Origin: Bacteroidetes bacterium UKL13-3
Lineage (GTDB): Bacteria; Bacteroidota; Bacteroidia; UKL13-3
Reading direction: 5' to 3'
NCBI GenBank assembly: GCA_001602415.1
Contig: CP012155.1
Coordinates: 1,550,001 to 1,614,000, forward strand
DNA length: 64,000 nt
Positions 41,736-50,985 of the stretch are shown one piece after another. Made by a program: the position numbers and the translations under genes. The notes below the pieces were generated by a model, which was not told where the DNA came from, did no database searches, and saw only the letters and a list, made by a program, of their open reading frames with translations. The stretch's first letter is position 1. Every line of letters begins with the position of its first letter.

Positions 41736-43199
41736 CTATTTTACAATAGACTTGTCTAATATTAATTGCAAAGCAGGTTCGGCTATGTCGAAAACCGGTT
41801 TTGGATATACACCCAATAGTATAATTACTGCTGCAATCACACCTAATACAATTTTTTCGTTCCACATCAAATCAGGGAAGGTGGTGATGTTCTCGCTTAC
41901 GTTACCCAACATCGTACGTTGGAACATACGCAACATATACACGGCACCTAAAATGATTGTTAAACCTGCAAATACCGATAGCCAAGTATTGTATTCATAC
42001 ACCCCGAATAATAACAAAAATTCACCAATGAATCCGTTGGTTAAGGGTAAGGCCACACTGCCTAATACCACAATCATAAATAAGGTATTGAATTTTGGAG
42101 CGAGATTTCTGATGCCCCCAAGGCTATCAATGTTTAAGGTATTGGTTCGGTTAAAGATAATATCGGCACAGAAGAATAATCCTACAACGTTTACTCCGTG
42201 AGCTAACATCTGTACAACGCTACCTTGAAATCCTTGCATGTTCAAAGCAAAAATACCGGCACTGATTAATCCCACGTGTGCCACCGAAGAGTAGGCGAGG
42301 AGTTTTTTCAAATCTTGTTGCATGATGGCAATAACCGATGCGTATACAATTCCAACCACACATAACGTAATGGCTAATGGTCCCCACTCAGCAACACCTG
42401 CAGGAAGGATAGGCAATAACCAACGTAACAAACTGTAGGTTCCCATCTTTAGCATGATACCGGAAAGCAGCATTGTTCCTTGTGTTGGCGCTTCTTTATA
42501 GGTATCTGCTTGCCAAGTATGGAAAGGCACAATTGGAATTTTAATAGCGAAGGCTAAGAAGAACGTCCAGAACAACCAACCTTGTTTGCATGCACAAATA
42601 GAGGCATTGTATAAGTCGCGGATGTCAAATGATTGGTTGGGGTTGTACCAATACAACATGATAAATCCGAATAACATTAATAAACTTCCTGCTAAGGTAT
42701 AAATGAAAAATTTCAAGGTAACCGGAACGCGATTTGGTCCGCCCCAACGTAAGGCGATGAAATAAATAGGAATCAACGCCAGCTCCCAGAAGATGTAATA
42801 CAACATTCCATCCATGGCCATGAATACACCATTGAGGGCAAATTGCATGAGAAGGATGAGGGAGAAATATCCGGCTGCACGTTCAATCGTTCTGTTGAAA
42901 GCCGAAAGGATAATCAATGGAGTTAGGAAGTTTGTTAACGCAACCATCAACAAACTCAAACCGTCTAATCCTAAGTGGATGCTAATTTTAGGGTTGCTGA
43001 TCCATTCCTGAAAAAAGTAAAATGCCTCGGCACCTTGTTGTTTGTAGATTGAATAAGCATAGGCTGTAATTGCCAATTGCACAACGGATAATACCAATGC
43101 CAATTTGGACGCAAGTTTGTTGCCTGAAGCCAACGTTAGCAGAGAGGCTAATAAAGGGAAACCTAAAAGGAATAATGTTATCATCATGATATTATGCAA
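41736..43199 (-). CDS. nuoM: NADH-quinone oxidoreductase subunit M
   Basis: A 487-residue antiporter-like membrane subunit. Hallmarks are HLGLDGLSLLMVALTNFLTPLIIL, FWELALIPIYFIALRWGG with the conserved Glu, FAIKIPIVPFHTWQADTYKEAPTQGTMLLSGIMLKMGTYSLLRW with channel Lys residues, and LKKLLAYSSVAHVGLI. The first codons overlap the nuoL stop by 8 bases, implying translational coupling. The stop lies against the right arm of a repeat unit. Confidence 0.93.
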   Translation of the reverse strand: MHNIMMITLFLLGFPLLASLLTLASGNKLASKLALVLSVVQLAITAYAYSIYKQQGAEAFYFFQEWISNPKISIHLGLDGLSLLMVALTNFLTPLIILSAFNRTIERAAGYFSLILLMQFALNGVFMAMDGMLYYIFWELALIPIYFIALRWGGPNRVPVTLKFFIYTLAGSLLMLFGFIMLYWYNPNQSFDIRDLYNASICACKQGWLFWTFFLAFAIKIPIVPFHTWQADTYKEAPTQGTMLLSGIMLKMGTYSLLRWLLPILPAGVAEWGPLAITLCVVGIVYASVIAIMQQDLKKLLAYSSVAHVGLISAGIFALNMQGFQGSVVQMLAHGVNVVGLFFCADIIFNRTNTLNIDSLGGIRNLAPKFNTLFMIVVLGSVALPLTNGFIGEFLLLFGVYEYNTWLSVFAGLTIILGAVYMLRMFQRTMLGNVSENITTFPDLMWNEKIVLGVIAAVIILLGVYPKPVFDIAEPALQLILDKSIVK

Positions 43200-45120
43200 G
43201 CAACCTAATTACAAATAATACAACCATACTTAAAACCATTGCGAAGATATAGAACCCTGTGTTTCCTGTTTGGAACAATCGGGTAATACGTCCTGTTAAT
43301 CCCACAAACCAGGCTATGGCATTTACGGAAAGGTCAATAATCAATTTATCTACCACAACCATAAACAAGTCCGATAACACCAGCATTGGTTTTACAACAG
43401 CTTTATCGTACAATTCGTCAACATAGAATTTATTGGAAATCCATTTGTTCAATCCTGTCAGGCTTGCTTCATCGGCAGGCTGTTCTCCTTTGGTTACATA
43501 TTTTTGGTAGGCAAACCAGATAGACGCAATAGCTGCGATACCCGCAAATGCCATCAGCATCAATTCTGCGCTATGCGATATCGCTTCGTGTTCATATAAG
43601 AATGCTTTTGATGGTTCAGTTACGGATGAAAGGTATGTTGCAAACAAATGCGTAGCATGGAATACAGAAGGTAAACCTAAAATACCTCCGAATACGGATA
43701 ATATACACAGTGCAATGAGAGGTAGCGTAATGGTGATAGGCGATTCGTGAATATGTTTTTTTGTTTCATCTGTTCCGCGGAAGGTTCCAAAGAATGTTAG
43801 GTAAACCAATCGGAACATATAAAAGGCGGTAATCATTGAACTAATAGAAAGGATTCCCCAAACGAGTTTGTTTTGTTCGAAGGCATGAGCCAGAATTTCA
43901 TCTTTGGAGAAGAAACCCGATAACAATGGGAAACCCGAAATGGCAAACGAAGCAGTGATAAAGGTGAGGTACGTGATCGGAATCAATTTTTTCAAGCCAC
44001 CCATTTTACGAATATCTTGTTCTCCATGTAAGGCATGAATCACACTACCCGAACCTAAGAACAAACAAGCTTTAAAGAAGGCATGTGTAACCACATGAAA
44101 CATTCCGCTTGAAAATGCGCCAAGACCAAGTGCAGCAAACATTAGACCCAATTGCGACACAGTTGAATACGCCAATACTTTTTTAATATCGTTTTGCATT
44201 AAACCAATCACGGCAGCAAATACAGAAGTCGCAACTCCTACAATCAATATCACATCTAATGTGTGAGGTGCCATCGCAAATAAGACATTGGAACGAACCA
44301 CCATATAAATACCGGCTGTAACCATGGTAGCTGCGTGAATCAATGCCGAAACCGGAGTTGGGCCGGCCATCGCATCGGGTAACCAGGTATATAAAGGCAA
44401 CTGGGCCGATTTACCCATTGCACCCACAAATAATAATAACGTAATAGCCACCAATAACATACTGTTAGGTGTGAGCTTTGACGCTTGTTCAGCCACCGCA
44501 CCGTATTCCAATGTTCCGAAATTGAACAGGATAAAAAACATTCCTAACAAGAATCCTAAATCTCCAATACGGTTCATCACAAAGGCTTTTTTTGCTGCAT
44601 TGTTGTAGGCATCGTTCTTGAACCAGAAACCAATTAATAAGTATGAGCACAAACCAACACCTTCCCATCCGATAAACATTACCAAGTAGTTGCTACCCAT
44701 CACCAATAACAACATAAAGAAGATAAACAGGTTCAGATAGGTAAAGAAACGGGTAACACCTTCATCATCGTGCATGTAGCCGATAGAGTATAAGTGAATC
44801 AAAAATCCGATACCGGTAATCACCAATAGCATCACAACGGTTAATGGATCGATCAGGAATGAAAAACCGATGTTTACCTTTGAGAAAGCAATCCACTGGA
44901 ACAAGTCGATCGTTACTGAGTCGGCAGCATTCAGGTTCATGAATACATAAACGGTACATAGGAATGAACCGAGGATAGCCGATGTAGCCAACCAACTTGC
45001 TGCTGCTTTGGGCAGGTATTTGCCAAACAATCCGTTAATCAGAAATCCAATCAAAGGAAGGAGGGGAATGAGGATCCCCGGCATGATAAAAGCTGAATCG
45101 TGTAAAATTTGTTCTGTCAC
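43192..45120 (-). CDS. nuoL: NADH-quinone oxidoreductase subunit L
   Basis: A 642-residue membrane subunit. Its core includes GWEGVGLCSYLLIGFW with the conserved Glu, GKSAQLPLYTWLPDAMAGPTPVSALIHAATMVTAGIYMVVR, and QNDIKKVLAYSTVSQLGLMFAALG. The C-terminal part carries the lateral amphipathic helix and final membrane segment (FYIFAMVLSMVVLFVIRLLA). The start used is GTG 45120; no ATG fits better. It forms one of the three proton channels of complex I. Confidence 0.93.
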   Translation of the reverse strand: MTEQILHDSAFIMPGILIPLLPLIGFLINGLFGKYLPKAAASWLATSAILGSFLCTVYVFMNLNAADSVTIDLFQWIAFSKVNIGFSFLIDPLTVVMLLVITGIGFLIHLYSIGYMHDDEGVTRFFTYLNLFIFFMLLLVMGSNYLVMFIGWEGVGLCSYLLIGFWFKNDAYNNAAKKAFVMNRIGDLGFLLGMFFILFNFGTLEYGAVAEQASKLTPNSMLLVAITLLLFVGAMGKSAQLPLYTWLPDAMAGPTPVSALIHAATMVTAGIYMVVRSNVLFAMAPHTLDVILIVGVATSVFAAVIGLMQNDIKKVLAYSTVSQLGLMFAALGLGAFSSGMFHVVTHAFFKACLFLGSGSVIHALHGEQDIRKMGGLKKLIPITYLTFITASFAISGFPLLSGFFSKDEILAHAFEQNKLVWGILSISSMITAFYMFRLVYLTFFGTFRGTDETKKHIHESPITITLPLIALCILSVFGGILGLPSVFHATHLFATYLSSVTEPSKAFLYEHEAISHSAELMLMAFAGIAAIASIWFAYQKYVTKGEQPADEASLTGLNKWISNKFYVDELYDKAVVKPMLVLSDLFMVVVDKLIIDLSVNAIAWFVGLTGRITRLFQTGNTGFYIFAMVLSMVVLFVIRLLA

Positions 45121-45138
45121 TGTCGTCTGTTATTTGTT

Positions 45139-45233
45139 GCCGCAGATTTCGCAAATTCATTGCATGGTCGTTAGCTGATTATTTTTTTAATTACCGCGTT
45201 TAAACTAATTCTTTAATTAGCGTAATCTGCGGC
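45139..45233. repeat. Empty inverted-repeat unit between nuoK and nuoL
   Basis: GCCGCAGATTTCGCAAATT (45139-45157) is repeated inverted as AATTAGCGTAATCTGCGGC (45215-45233), 17 of 19 positions matching. The arms equal those around the GxxExxY gene in the same operon. Only 57 bases lie between them and no frame is present. Confidence 0.75.
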
Positions 45234-45244
45234 TATATTCTTTT

Positions 45245-45568
45245 TTATCCTTTTAATTTACTTAGGACATCAATATCTGTGCTCATTACATTACGATAAA
45301 TACTCACGAGTAAGGCAAGTCCCACAGCCACCTCAGCAGCCGCTACCACCATAATGAAAAATACGAATACTTGTCCGTCTGCATTGTTGGCATAAGCCGA
45401 AAACGAAACCAAAAGGAGGTTTACGGCATTCAACATTAACTCTACACACATCAGGATAATAATGGCGTTTCTGCGGAACAATACTCCGATAACACCGATG
45501 CAAAACAAGAATGTACTCAACAGTAAGTACCAGTTTTGCGGAATTGCTTGTAAGGTTGTTTCTCCCAT
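45245..45568 (-). CDS. nuoK: NADH-quinone oxidoreductase subunit K
   Basis: A 107-residue subunit with three hydrophobic segments. The motif [28 protein letters not shown] carries the conserved Glu of subunit K (in [11 protein letters not shown]), and [19 protein letters not shown] holds the second membrane Glu. It links proton channels in complex I. The spacer before it (45569-45631) repeats short words such as GCTGTTGGCTATT. Confidence 0.92.
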   Translation of the reverse strand: MGETTLQAIPQNWYLLLSTFLFCIGVIGVLFRRNAIIILMCVELMLNAVNLLLVSFSAYANNADGQVFVFFIMVVAAAEVAVGLALLVSIYRNVMSTDIDVLSKLKG

Positions 45569-45631
45569 TTTTTTGTTATTTGCTGTTGGCTATTGGCTGT
45601 TAGCCTTTAGCTGTTGGCTATTTGCGTATAT

Positions 45632-46129
45632 TTAACTTTTTTCTTTTTTCGCCAATACTACCGCTCCAATCATTGCTGATAAGAACAATACCGATGATAG
45701 TTCAAATGGCAATACGTAATCGGTGAAGAGTTTCATTCCTACGTTTTGTACAAAACCAATTTCTGATTTGATAGGAAGGCTGTAGGTTCCCAAATCACTT
45801 GATTTCATGGCTGCAATTAAGGTGAGGAATAAAATTCCACCTGAGATAACGGCTGCAAATTTCACCCAGTTTATTTTATGCTGCTCATTCTCTTTATTGA
45901 GGTTTAACAACATCACTACAAATAGGAACAATACCATAATGGCTCCTGCGTAAACAATAATGTGTACGATAGCCAAAAACTGAGCATTGAGCATGATGTA
46001 ATGACCTGCAATAGTAAAAAAGCAGACAACCAGCCATAATACGCTGTAAACTGGAACCCTGGAAAATACTACCAGCAAAGCACTGATTATGGATAATGTA
46101 GAGAGTATGTAAAACAAATAGTGACTCAT
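45632..46129 (-). CDS. nuoJ: NADH-quinone oxidoreductase subunit J
   Basis: A 165-residue subunit with five hydrophobic segments, including VLWLVVCFFTIAGHYIMLNAQFLAIVHIIVYAGAIMVLFLFVVMLLN, the most conserved region of subunit J (helix 3, with the flexible bulge). The C-terminal segment SSVLFLSAMIGAVVLAKKEKS is typical. It lies between nuoI and nuoK with spacers of 45 and 63 bases. Confidence 0.92.
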   Translation of the reverse strand: MSHYLFYILSTLSIISALLVVFSRVPVYSVLWLVVCFFTIAGHYIMLNAQFLAIVHIIVYAGAIMVLFLFVVMLLNLNKENEQHKINWVKFAAVISGGILFLTLIAAMKSSDLGTYSLPIKSEIGFVQNVGMKLFTDYVLPFELSSVLFLSAMIGAVVLAKKEKS

Positions 46130-46174
46130 TTCTGTATAATTATTGCGGTCGCAAGTATAATGTTAGGTGATGAT

Positions 46175-46714
46175 TTATGAAAACTCGTATTTCTTTTTGC
46201 GTTTACTGATGTCCACACGCTCTTCCGGTGCAACACCTTCAACTAATTTATCTTTACCATAGATAAATCCACTGCGGGTGTATTTAGAATCGATGATGCG
46301 GTCGGTGAGATAAATGGCGTCTTTCGGGCAAGCCTCTTCGCACAAACCACAGAAGATGCAACGCAACATGTTGATTTCATATTTAGCTGCATATTTCTCT
46401 TCGCGATACAAATGTTCTTCACCTTTTTTACGTTCGGCAGCTTCCATGGTAATGGCTTCAGCCGGACAACTTACTGCACATAATCCGCAGGCAGTACAAT
46501 TTTCGCGTCCTTGTTCATCGCGTTTTAATACATGCACTCCTCTGTATACCTGACTTACCTCACGGGTTTCTTCCGGATATTTTACGGTAGCAGGTTTTTT
46601 AAACATGTGCTTAAAGGTAATGGCCATACCACCAAATATGGCTGGTAAGTATAGCTTCTCAGCCCAACTCATTTCCTTTTTTACAACTACTTTCGATCTA
46701 TTGGTTAATTGCAT
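46175..46714 (-). CDS. nuoI: NADH-quinone oxidoreductase subunit I (ferredoxin-like)
   Basis: A 179-residue subunit with two [4Fe-4S] motifs: CTACGLCAVSCPAEA and CIFCGLCEEACPKDAI, each a CxxCxxCxxxCP. It bridges the peripheral arm to the quinone site. The N-terminal section (LPAIFGGMAITFKHMFKKPATVKYP) is the expected membrane-facing helix. A ClpP-family gene sits between it and nuoH, which is not the usual order. Confidence 0.93.
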   Translation of the reverse strand: MQLTNRSKVVVKKEMSWAEKLYLPAIFGGMAITFKHMFKKPATVKYPEETREVSQVYRGVHVLKRDEQGRENCTACGLCAVSCPAEAITMEAAERKKGEEHLYREEKYAAKYEINMLRCIFCGLCEEACPKDAIYLTDRIIDSKYTRSGFIYGKDKLVEGVAPEERVDISKRKKKYEFS

Positions 46715-46737
46715 GTGTTTGGTTGATTAGGGGCCTC

Positions 46738-46757
46738 GTCCCGATAGCTATCGGGAC
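46738..46757. repeat. Perfect 20-base palindrome between nuoI and clpP
   Basis: GTCCCGATAGCTATCGGGAC is a self-complementary sequence with no loop beyond the centre. I recall this type of palindrome being frequent in Bacteroidota intergenic regions, but only one copy is seen here. It may act as a transcript hairpin or repetitive palindromic element. Confidence 0.7.
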
Positions 46758-46838
46758 TGCCTGACATCTACTTTATTGTACTCGTATTTTGTATCTTTTT
46801 AATTTTCAATTCTCAATTCGTATATCTCAAATCTCAAA

Positions 46839-47384
46839 TTAAATTGCTTTGTCGACTATGCCATAAGCTACCGATTCAGCAGCATCCATCCAGTGGTCAC
46901 GGTCAAAATCTTTCATCACTTTTTCAAAAGTTTGACCACAGTTTTCAGCCAAGATTCGTGCACTGATTTCTTTTGTTTTCAAAATTTCACGTGCTTGAAT
47001 TTCAATATCGGATGACTGCCCTTGCGCTCCTCCGCTCGGTTGGTGAATCATTACTTTGGCGTGAGGGTAAATATATCGTTTACCTTTTTCACCTGCCGAA
47101 AGTAGGATAGACCCCATCGAGGCAGCAAAACCCATACATACAGTTGATACGGGCGACTTGATAGCTTTCATAGTATCATAAATAGCCATACCCGATGTTA
47201 CGTAACCACCTGGACTGTTGATAATGAAACTAATTTCTTTGCCCGGTTCAATCATATCAAGGTATAATAAACGATCGATCACGTGCTTTGCCGAATCGTC
47301 ATCTACTTGTCCCCATAAGAATACCTTACGCTCAGATAAGAGCTTACTGTCAATTACATCGGTTAATTTTTTAGTCTCTTCCAT
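46839..47384 (-). CDS. ClpP-family serine protease subunit
   Basis: A 181-residue protease. The catalytic triad is visible: Ser89 (GFAASMGS), His114 (MIHQPSGG) and Asp163 (DRDHWMDAAE). The core FIINSPGGYVTSGMAIYDTMK is ClpP's. It lacks the usual N-terminal propeptide and its sequence is divergent (start MEETKKLTDVIDSKLLSERKVFLWG), so it may be a second ClpP paralogue rather than the housekeeping one. It lies on the minus strand between nuoH and nuoI. No Clp ATPase is near. Degradation partners cannot be inferred. Confidence 0.85.
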   Translation of the reverse strand: MEETKKLTDVIDSKLLSERKVFLWGQVDDDSAKHVIDRLLYLDMIEPGKEISFIINSPGGYVTSGMAIYDTMKAIKSPVSTVCMGFAASMGSILLSAGEKGKRYIYPHAKVMIHQPSGGAQGQSSDIEIQAREILKTKEISARILAENCGQTFEKVMKDFDRDHWMDAAESVAYGIVDKAI

Positions 47385-47512
47385 AGTTTTTTTATGTAAT
47401 CAGTTGATTAAGGTGTTTGTGTTGATTGAGATAAAGGAATTATACGATTTACTTATTCAACCCATTCACTTAACGGTCCAATTCTTCATTATTAATTACT
47501 CATTATTAATTT

Positions 47513-48535
47513 TTATTTCACGAACGTCATCCATGCTCCGGTAGCCATAATATTGATGATGGAGAGTGGAATCAAAATTTGCCAGCCCAGTTTCATCAAT
47601 TGATCATAACGGAACCGAGGAATAGTCCAACGAATCCACATGAAAAAGAAAATGAAGAAAAAGGTTTTGGCAAACAATACCGCTACGCTTACAATTGCTG
47701 CAATATTCTGTGGTAAATCTAAACTATCTATGCCCGGAAAATGGTATCCGCCAAAGTATAAGCAGGAAATAACAGCCGAGGAGATAAACATACTTACATA
47801 CTCCGCAAACAAATACAAACCCAATTTCATCGAACTAAATTCGGTATGGTATCCACCAATCAACTCAGTCTCGCACTCTGCTAAATCAAAAGGTGCGCGG
47901 TTCGCTTCGGCAAAGGCACAAATTAAAAAGATTAAAAAACCAAGTGGTTGGTAAAATACATTCCAATGTCCATGCATTTGTCCGTCCACAATCTCGCGCA
48001 AGCTCAATGATCCGGTCATTAAAATAATGGCAACAATCGACATTCCCATGGCTAACTCATAGCTAATCATTTGCGAAGAAGCACGGATAGCCCCCAATAG
48101 AGAGTATTTATTGTTCGAAGCCCAGCCTCCAATCATAATACCATACACCCCAATGCTGGCAATGGCCATGATGTATAAAATACCAATATTAATATCGGCC
48201 ACTTGGAGACTAAACTCTACTCCGCCAAACTCAAATGACTTACCCCAAGGAACTACTGCACTCATCATTAAGGCTGTGAGCATGAACACGCATGGTCCTA
48301 AAATAAACAGTATGCGGTCGGATGCATTTGGTATGATTTCTTCTTTGGTAAACATTTTTACGCCATCGGCAATAGGTTGCAATAACCCGAAAGGTCCTGC
48401 TCTGTCTGGCCCTACACGATCTTGCATAAATGCAGCAACTTTACGTTCGGCATAGGTGCTATAGGCTGCAATACCCAAACTCACCAAAAAGATGATGCCA
48501 ATAAGAATGGTTTTAAAAAGGATAGCTACTAACAT
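47513..48535 (-). CDS. nuoH: NADH-quinone oxidoreductase subunit H
   Basis: A 340-residue membrane subunit that closes the quinone chamber. Conserved features are YAERKVAAFMQDRVGPDRAGPFGLLQPIADGVKMFTKE, SYELAMGMSIVAII and AEANRAPFDLAECETELIGGYHTEFSSMKLGLYLFAEYVSMF with charged residues lining the E-channel. Length is typical. The start overlaps the nuoG stop by one base. Confidence 0.94.
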   Translation of the reverse strand: MLVAILFKTILIGIIFLVSLGIAAYSTYAERKVAAFMQDRVGPDRAGPFGLLQPIADGVKMFTKEEIIPNASDRILFILGPCVFMLTALMMSAVVPWGKSFEFGGVEFSLQVADINIGILYIMAIASIGVYGIMIGGWASNNKYSLLGAIRASSQMISYELAMGMSIVAIILMTGSLSLREIVDGQMHGHWNVFYQPLGFLIFLICAFAEANRAPFDLAECETELIGGYHTEFSSMKLGLYLFAEYVSMFISSAVISCLYFGGYHFPGIDSLDLPQNIAAIVSVAVLFAKTFFFIFFFMWIRWTIPRFRYDQLMKLGWQILIPLSIINIMATGAWMTFVK

Positions 48536-49509
48536 TATTCTGTTATTGGATTTACTTCGTTCAACTTAAATTCATTTGGCTTAACCAGTGTGCGTGCATA
48601 ATGGTTGGCTGAGATAACTGAACTGTGATCAATCTCTCTTGGTCCCTCGATGGTCCAATCGCTGGTTTTCTTTTTATCGAAACGGCAAGTGTTACAGATG
48701 AATTCTTCCACTTCGCCCCACTGATCCTTACGACCCGTTACGCGCAAAACTTCTTCACCCTTGTACCATAAAACAACTTTACCACTACATTTTTCGTTTT
48801 CGCAGTTACGATGAGCATCCATAGGTTTGGTATACCACACGCGGCTTTTAAAGCGGAAGGTTTTATCTGTTAAGGCTCCAACAGGACATACATCAATAAC
48901 ATTTCCGGAGAAATCATTGTCAATTGCCTGTTCAATATAGGTTGAAATCTCAGAGACATCACCACGGTTTAATACTCCGTGAACACGTCCGTCTGTAATT
49001 TGCTCGGCTGTTTTTACGCAGCGGTAGCAAAGAATACAACGGGTCATGTGCAACTGTATTTTTTCTCCGATATTAATTTTGTCAAACGTTCTGCGCTCAA
49101 ACTCATAACGTGTTTTAGCCGAACCATGCTCGTAGCTTAAATCTTGCAAATGGCATTCGCCTGCCTGATCACAAATTGGGCAGTCGAGTGGGTGGTTGGC
49201 CAATAGGAATTCCACCACACCTTTGCGAGCTTCCAATACTTTCGGGCTGGTAGTGTTTTTTACTTCCATGCCATCCATAACAGTTGTGCGGCAGCTTGCA
49301 ACTAATTTCGGCATAGGGCGAGGATCTTTTTCAGAGCCTTTGCTTACCTCAACCAAACATGTACGGCAATAACCACCGCTTGTTTTTAGTTTGCTGTAAT
49401 AACACATGGTAGGAGGGGCAACCTCTTTTCCAATAGCACGTGCAGCATTCAGGATGGTTGTTCCATCTGCTACTTCAATTGTGATTCCATCTATGGTTAC
49501 TTTTGCCAT
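48535..49509 (-). CDS. nuoG: NADH-quinone oxidoreductase subunit G, short form
   Basis: A 324-residue subunit, much shorter than the ~900 residues of E. coli NuoG. It keeps the N-terminal [2Fe-2S] ferredoxin domain (CYYSKLKTSGGYCRTCLVEV), a His-Cys3 cluster region (CPICDQAGECHLQDLSYEHG), the [4Fe-4S] CILCYRCVKTAEQITDG with CPVGALTDK, and a further Cys-rich part (CENEKC, CNTC). The molybdopterin-like C-terminal domain is absent. I believe short NuoG is normal in many Bacteroidota rather than damage here. It is followed by nuoH. Confidence 0.88.
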   Translation of the reverse strand: MAKVTIDGITIEVADGTTILNAARAIGKEVAPPTMCYYSKLKTSGGYCRTCLVEVSKGSEKDPRPMPKLVASCRTTVMDGMEVKNTTSPKVLEARKGVVEFLLANHPLDCPICDQAGECHLQDLSYEHGSAKTRYEFERRTFDKINIGEKIQLHMTRCILCYRCVKTAEQITDGRVHGVLNRGDVSEISTYIEQAIDNDFSGNVIDVCPVGALTDKTFRFKSRVWYTKPMDAHRNCENEKCSGKVVLWYKGEEVLRVTGRKDQWGEVEEFICNTCRFDKKKTSDWTIEGPREIDHSSVISANHYARTLVKPNEFKLNEVNPITE

Positions 49510-49618
49510 ATCTTTTGCTTTTAGCTTTTGGCCTTTAGCCGTTAGCTGAATTGTCTCTTGTTAATTTTTAGCAGCATACATTTTGCCTACTGCCAACTTT
49601 TTTCTTTGCCAACTTTTC

Positions 49619-50980
49619 TTACAAACTACTATAAGCAGCGGCCGGATCCATATTATGAGTGTGGAAATAGTATTTCACATCCTTAATCTTATCTCCATGT
49701 TTTACGTACTCTTCAAACTCTGTACGGAAATGACGGATAGCACTTGCCACCGGCCATGCTGCTGCATCTCCTAGCGGACAAATTGTATTTCCTTCAATCT
49801 TAGCTTGTAGTTCCCAAAGCAAATCAATGTCTTTCAAGGTACCATGTCCATCAACAATCTTATGTAAGATTTTCTCCATCCATCCGGTTCCTTCGCGGCA
49901 CGGACTGCATTGCCCGCAACTCTCGTGGTGGTAAAAACGAATCAGGTTCCACAAGTTTTTAGGAATGCTCACGCTTTCGTCCATCACAATAAATCCACCC
50001 GATCCCAACATAGTTCCTGCGGCAAATCCACCATCAGCTAATCCTTCGTAGCTCATGATACGCGGTTCACCGGCAGCCGTTTTTAAAATAAGATCAGTTG
50101 GTAAAATAGGAACAGAAGAACCTCCAGCAATAACAGCCTTCAGTTTTTTACCATTTAAAATACCTCCGCAGTATTCATCGCTGTATATAAAATCTTCAAC
50201 GGTAATACCCATTTCGATTTCGTAGATACCTGGTTTGTTAATATGGCCCGATGCCGAAATCAGTTTGGTTCCGGTTGACTTTCCGATTCCTACTGCTGCA
50301 TAAGCGTCTCCGCCTTGGTTTACTATCGGAACAACAGCTGCAATAGTTTCTACGTTGTTCACCACTGTAGGGCAACCATACAATCCTGCAATGGCTGGAA
50401 AGGGTGGTTTAATTCGCGGATTCCCACGTTTACCTTCAAGAGATTCCAACAAAGCAGTCTCTTCACCACAGATGTATGCGCCACCACCCGGCTGAACATA
50501 TAAATCTAAATCGTATCCCGAACCTAAAATATTTTTACCTAACCATCCTGCTGCGTATGCCTCTGCAATAGCTTTTTCTAAAATGGCTATGATATAGTAA
50601 TACTCGCCACGCACATAGATATAAGAAGTATTTGCACCTAACGCAAAGCTAGATGTAATCATACCTTCAATTAGCAAGTGGGGTAGGCGCGACATCAAAT
50701 AGCGGTCTTTAAAAGTGCCTGGTTCCGACTCATCGGCATTACATACCAAATAACGTGGCACACCTTCTGGTTTAGCCAAGAAACTCCATTTCATACCTGT
50801 AGGAAAACCTGCACCACCTCGCCCGCGAAGTCCAGATTTTTTTACTTCTTCCACCACATCTTCTGGTTTCATGGATTTAATTGCTTTCTCAACTGAAGCA
50901 TAACCACCCATTTTGCGGTATACTTCATACCCCTGAATACCCGGTACGTTAATGTGTTCTGTTAATAATTTCTTTCCCAT
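49619..50980 (-). CDS. nuoF: NADH-quinone oxidoreductase subunit F
   Basis: A 453-residue NADH-binding subunit. Features in order: SGLRGRGGAGFPTGMKW (NADH/FMN), NADESEPGTFKDR, GAYICGEETALLESLEGKRG (FMN), and the [4Fe-4S] ESCGQCSPCREGTGW near the C-terminus. It takes hydride from NADH and passes electrons to the iron-sulphur chain. It is separated from nuoE by the GxxExxY unit. Confidence 0.94.
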   Translation of the reverse strand: MGKKLLTEHINVPGIQGYEVYRKMGGYASVEKAIKSMKPEDVVEEVKKSGLRGRGGAGFPTGMKWSFLAKPEGVPRYLVCNADESEPGTFKDRYLMSRLPHLLIEGMITSSFALGANTSYIYVRGEYYYIIAILEKAIAEAYAAGWLGKNILGSGYDLDLYVQPGGGAYICGEETALLESLEGKRGNPRIKPPFPAIAGLYGCPTVVNNVETIAAVVPIVNQGGDAYAAVGIGKSTGTKLISASGHINKPGIYEIEMGITVEDFIYSDEYCGGILNGKKLKAVIAGGSSVPILPTDLILKTAAGEPRIMSYEGLADGGFAAGTMLGSGGFIVMDESVSIPKNLWNLIRFYHHESCGQCSPCREGTGWMEKILHKIVDGHGTLKDIDLLWELQAKIEGNTICPLGDAAAWPVASAIRHFRTEFEEYVKHGDKIKDVKYYFHTHNMDPAAAYSSL

Positions 50981-50985
50981 ACTTG

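Noticed and set aside
48535-49509. NuoG as a truncated or broken gene
   Set aside because: The frame is complete, overlaps nuoH naturally, and short NuoG is, as far as I know, common in Bacteroidota.
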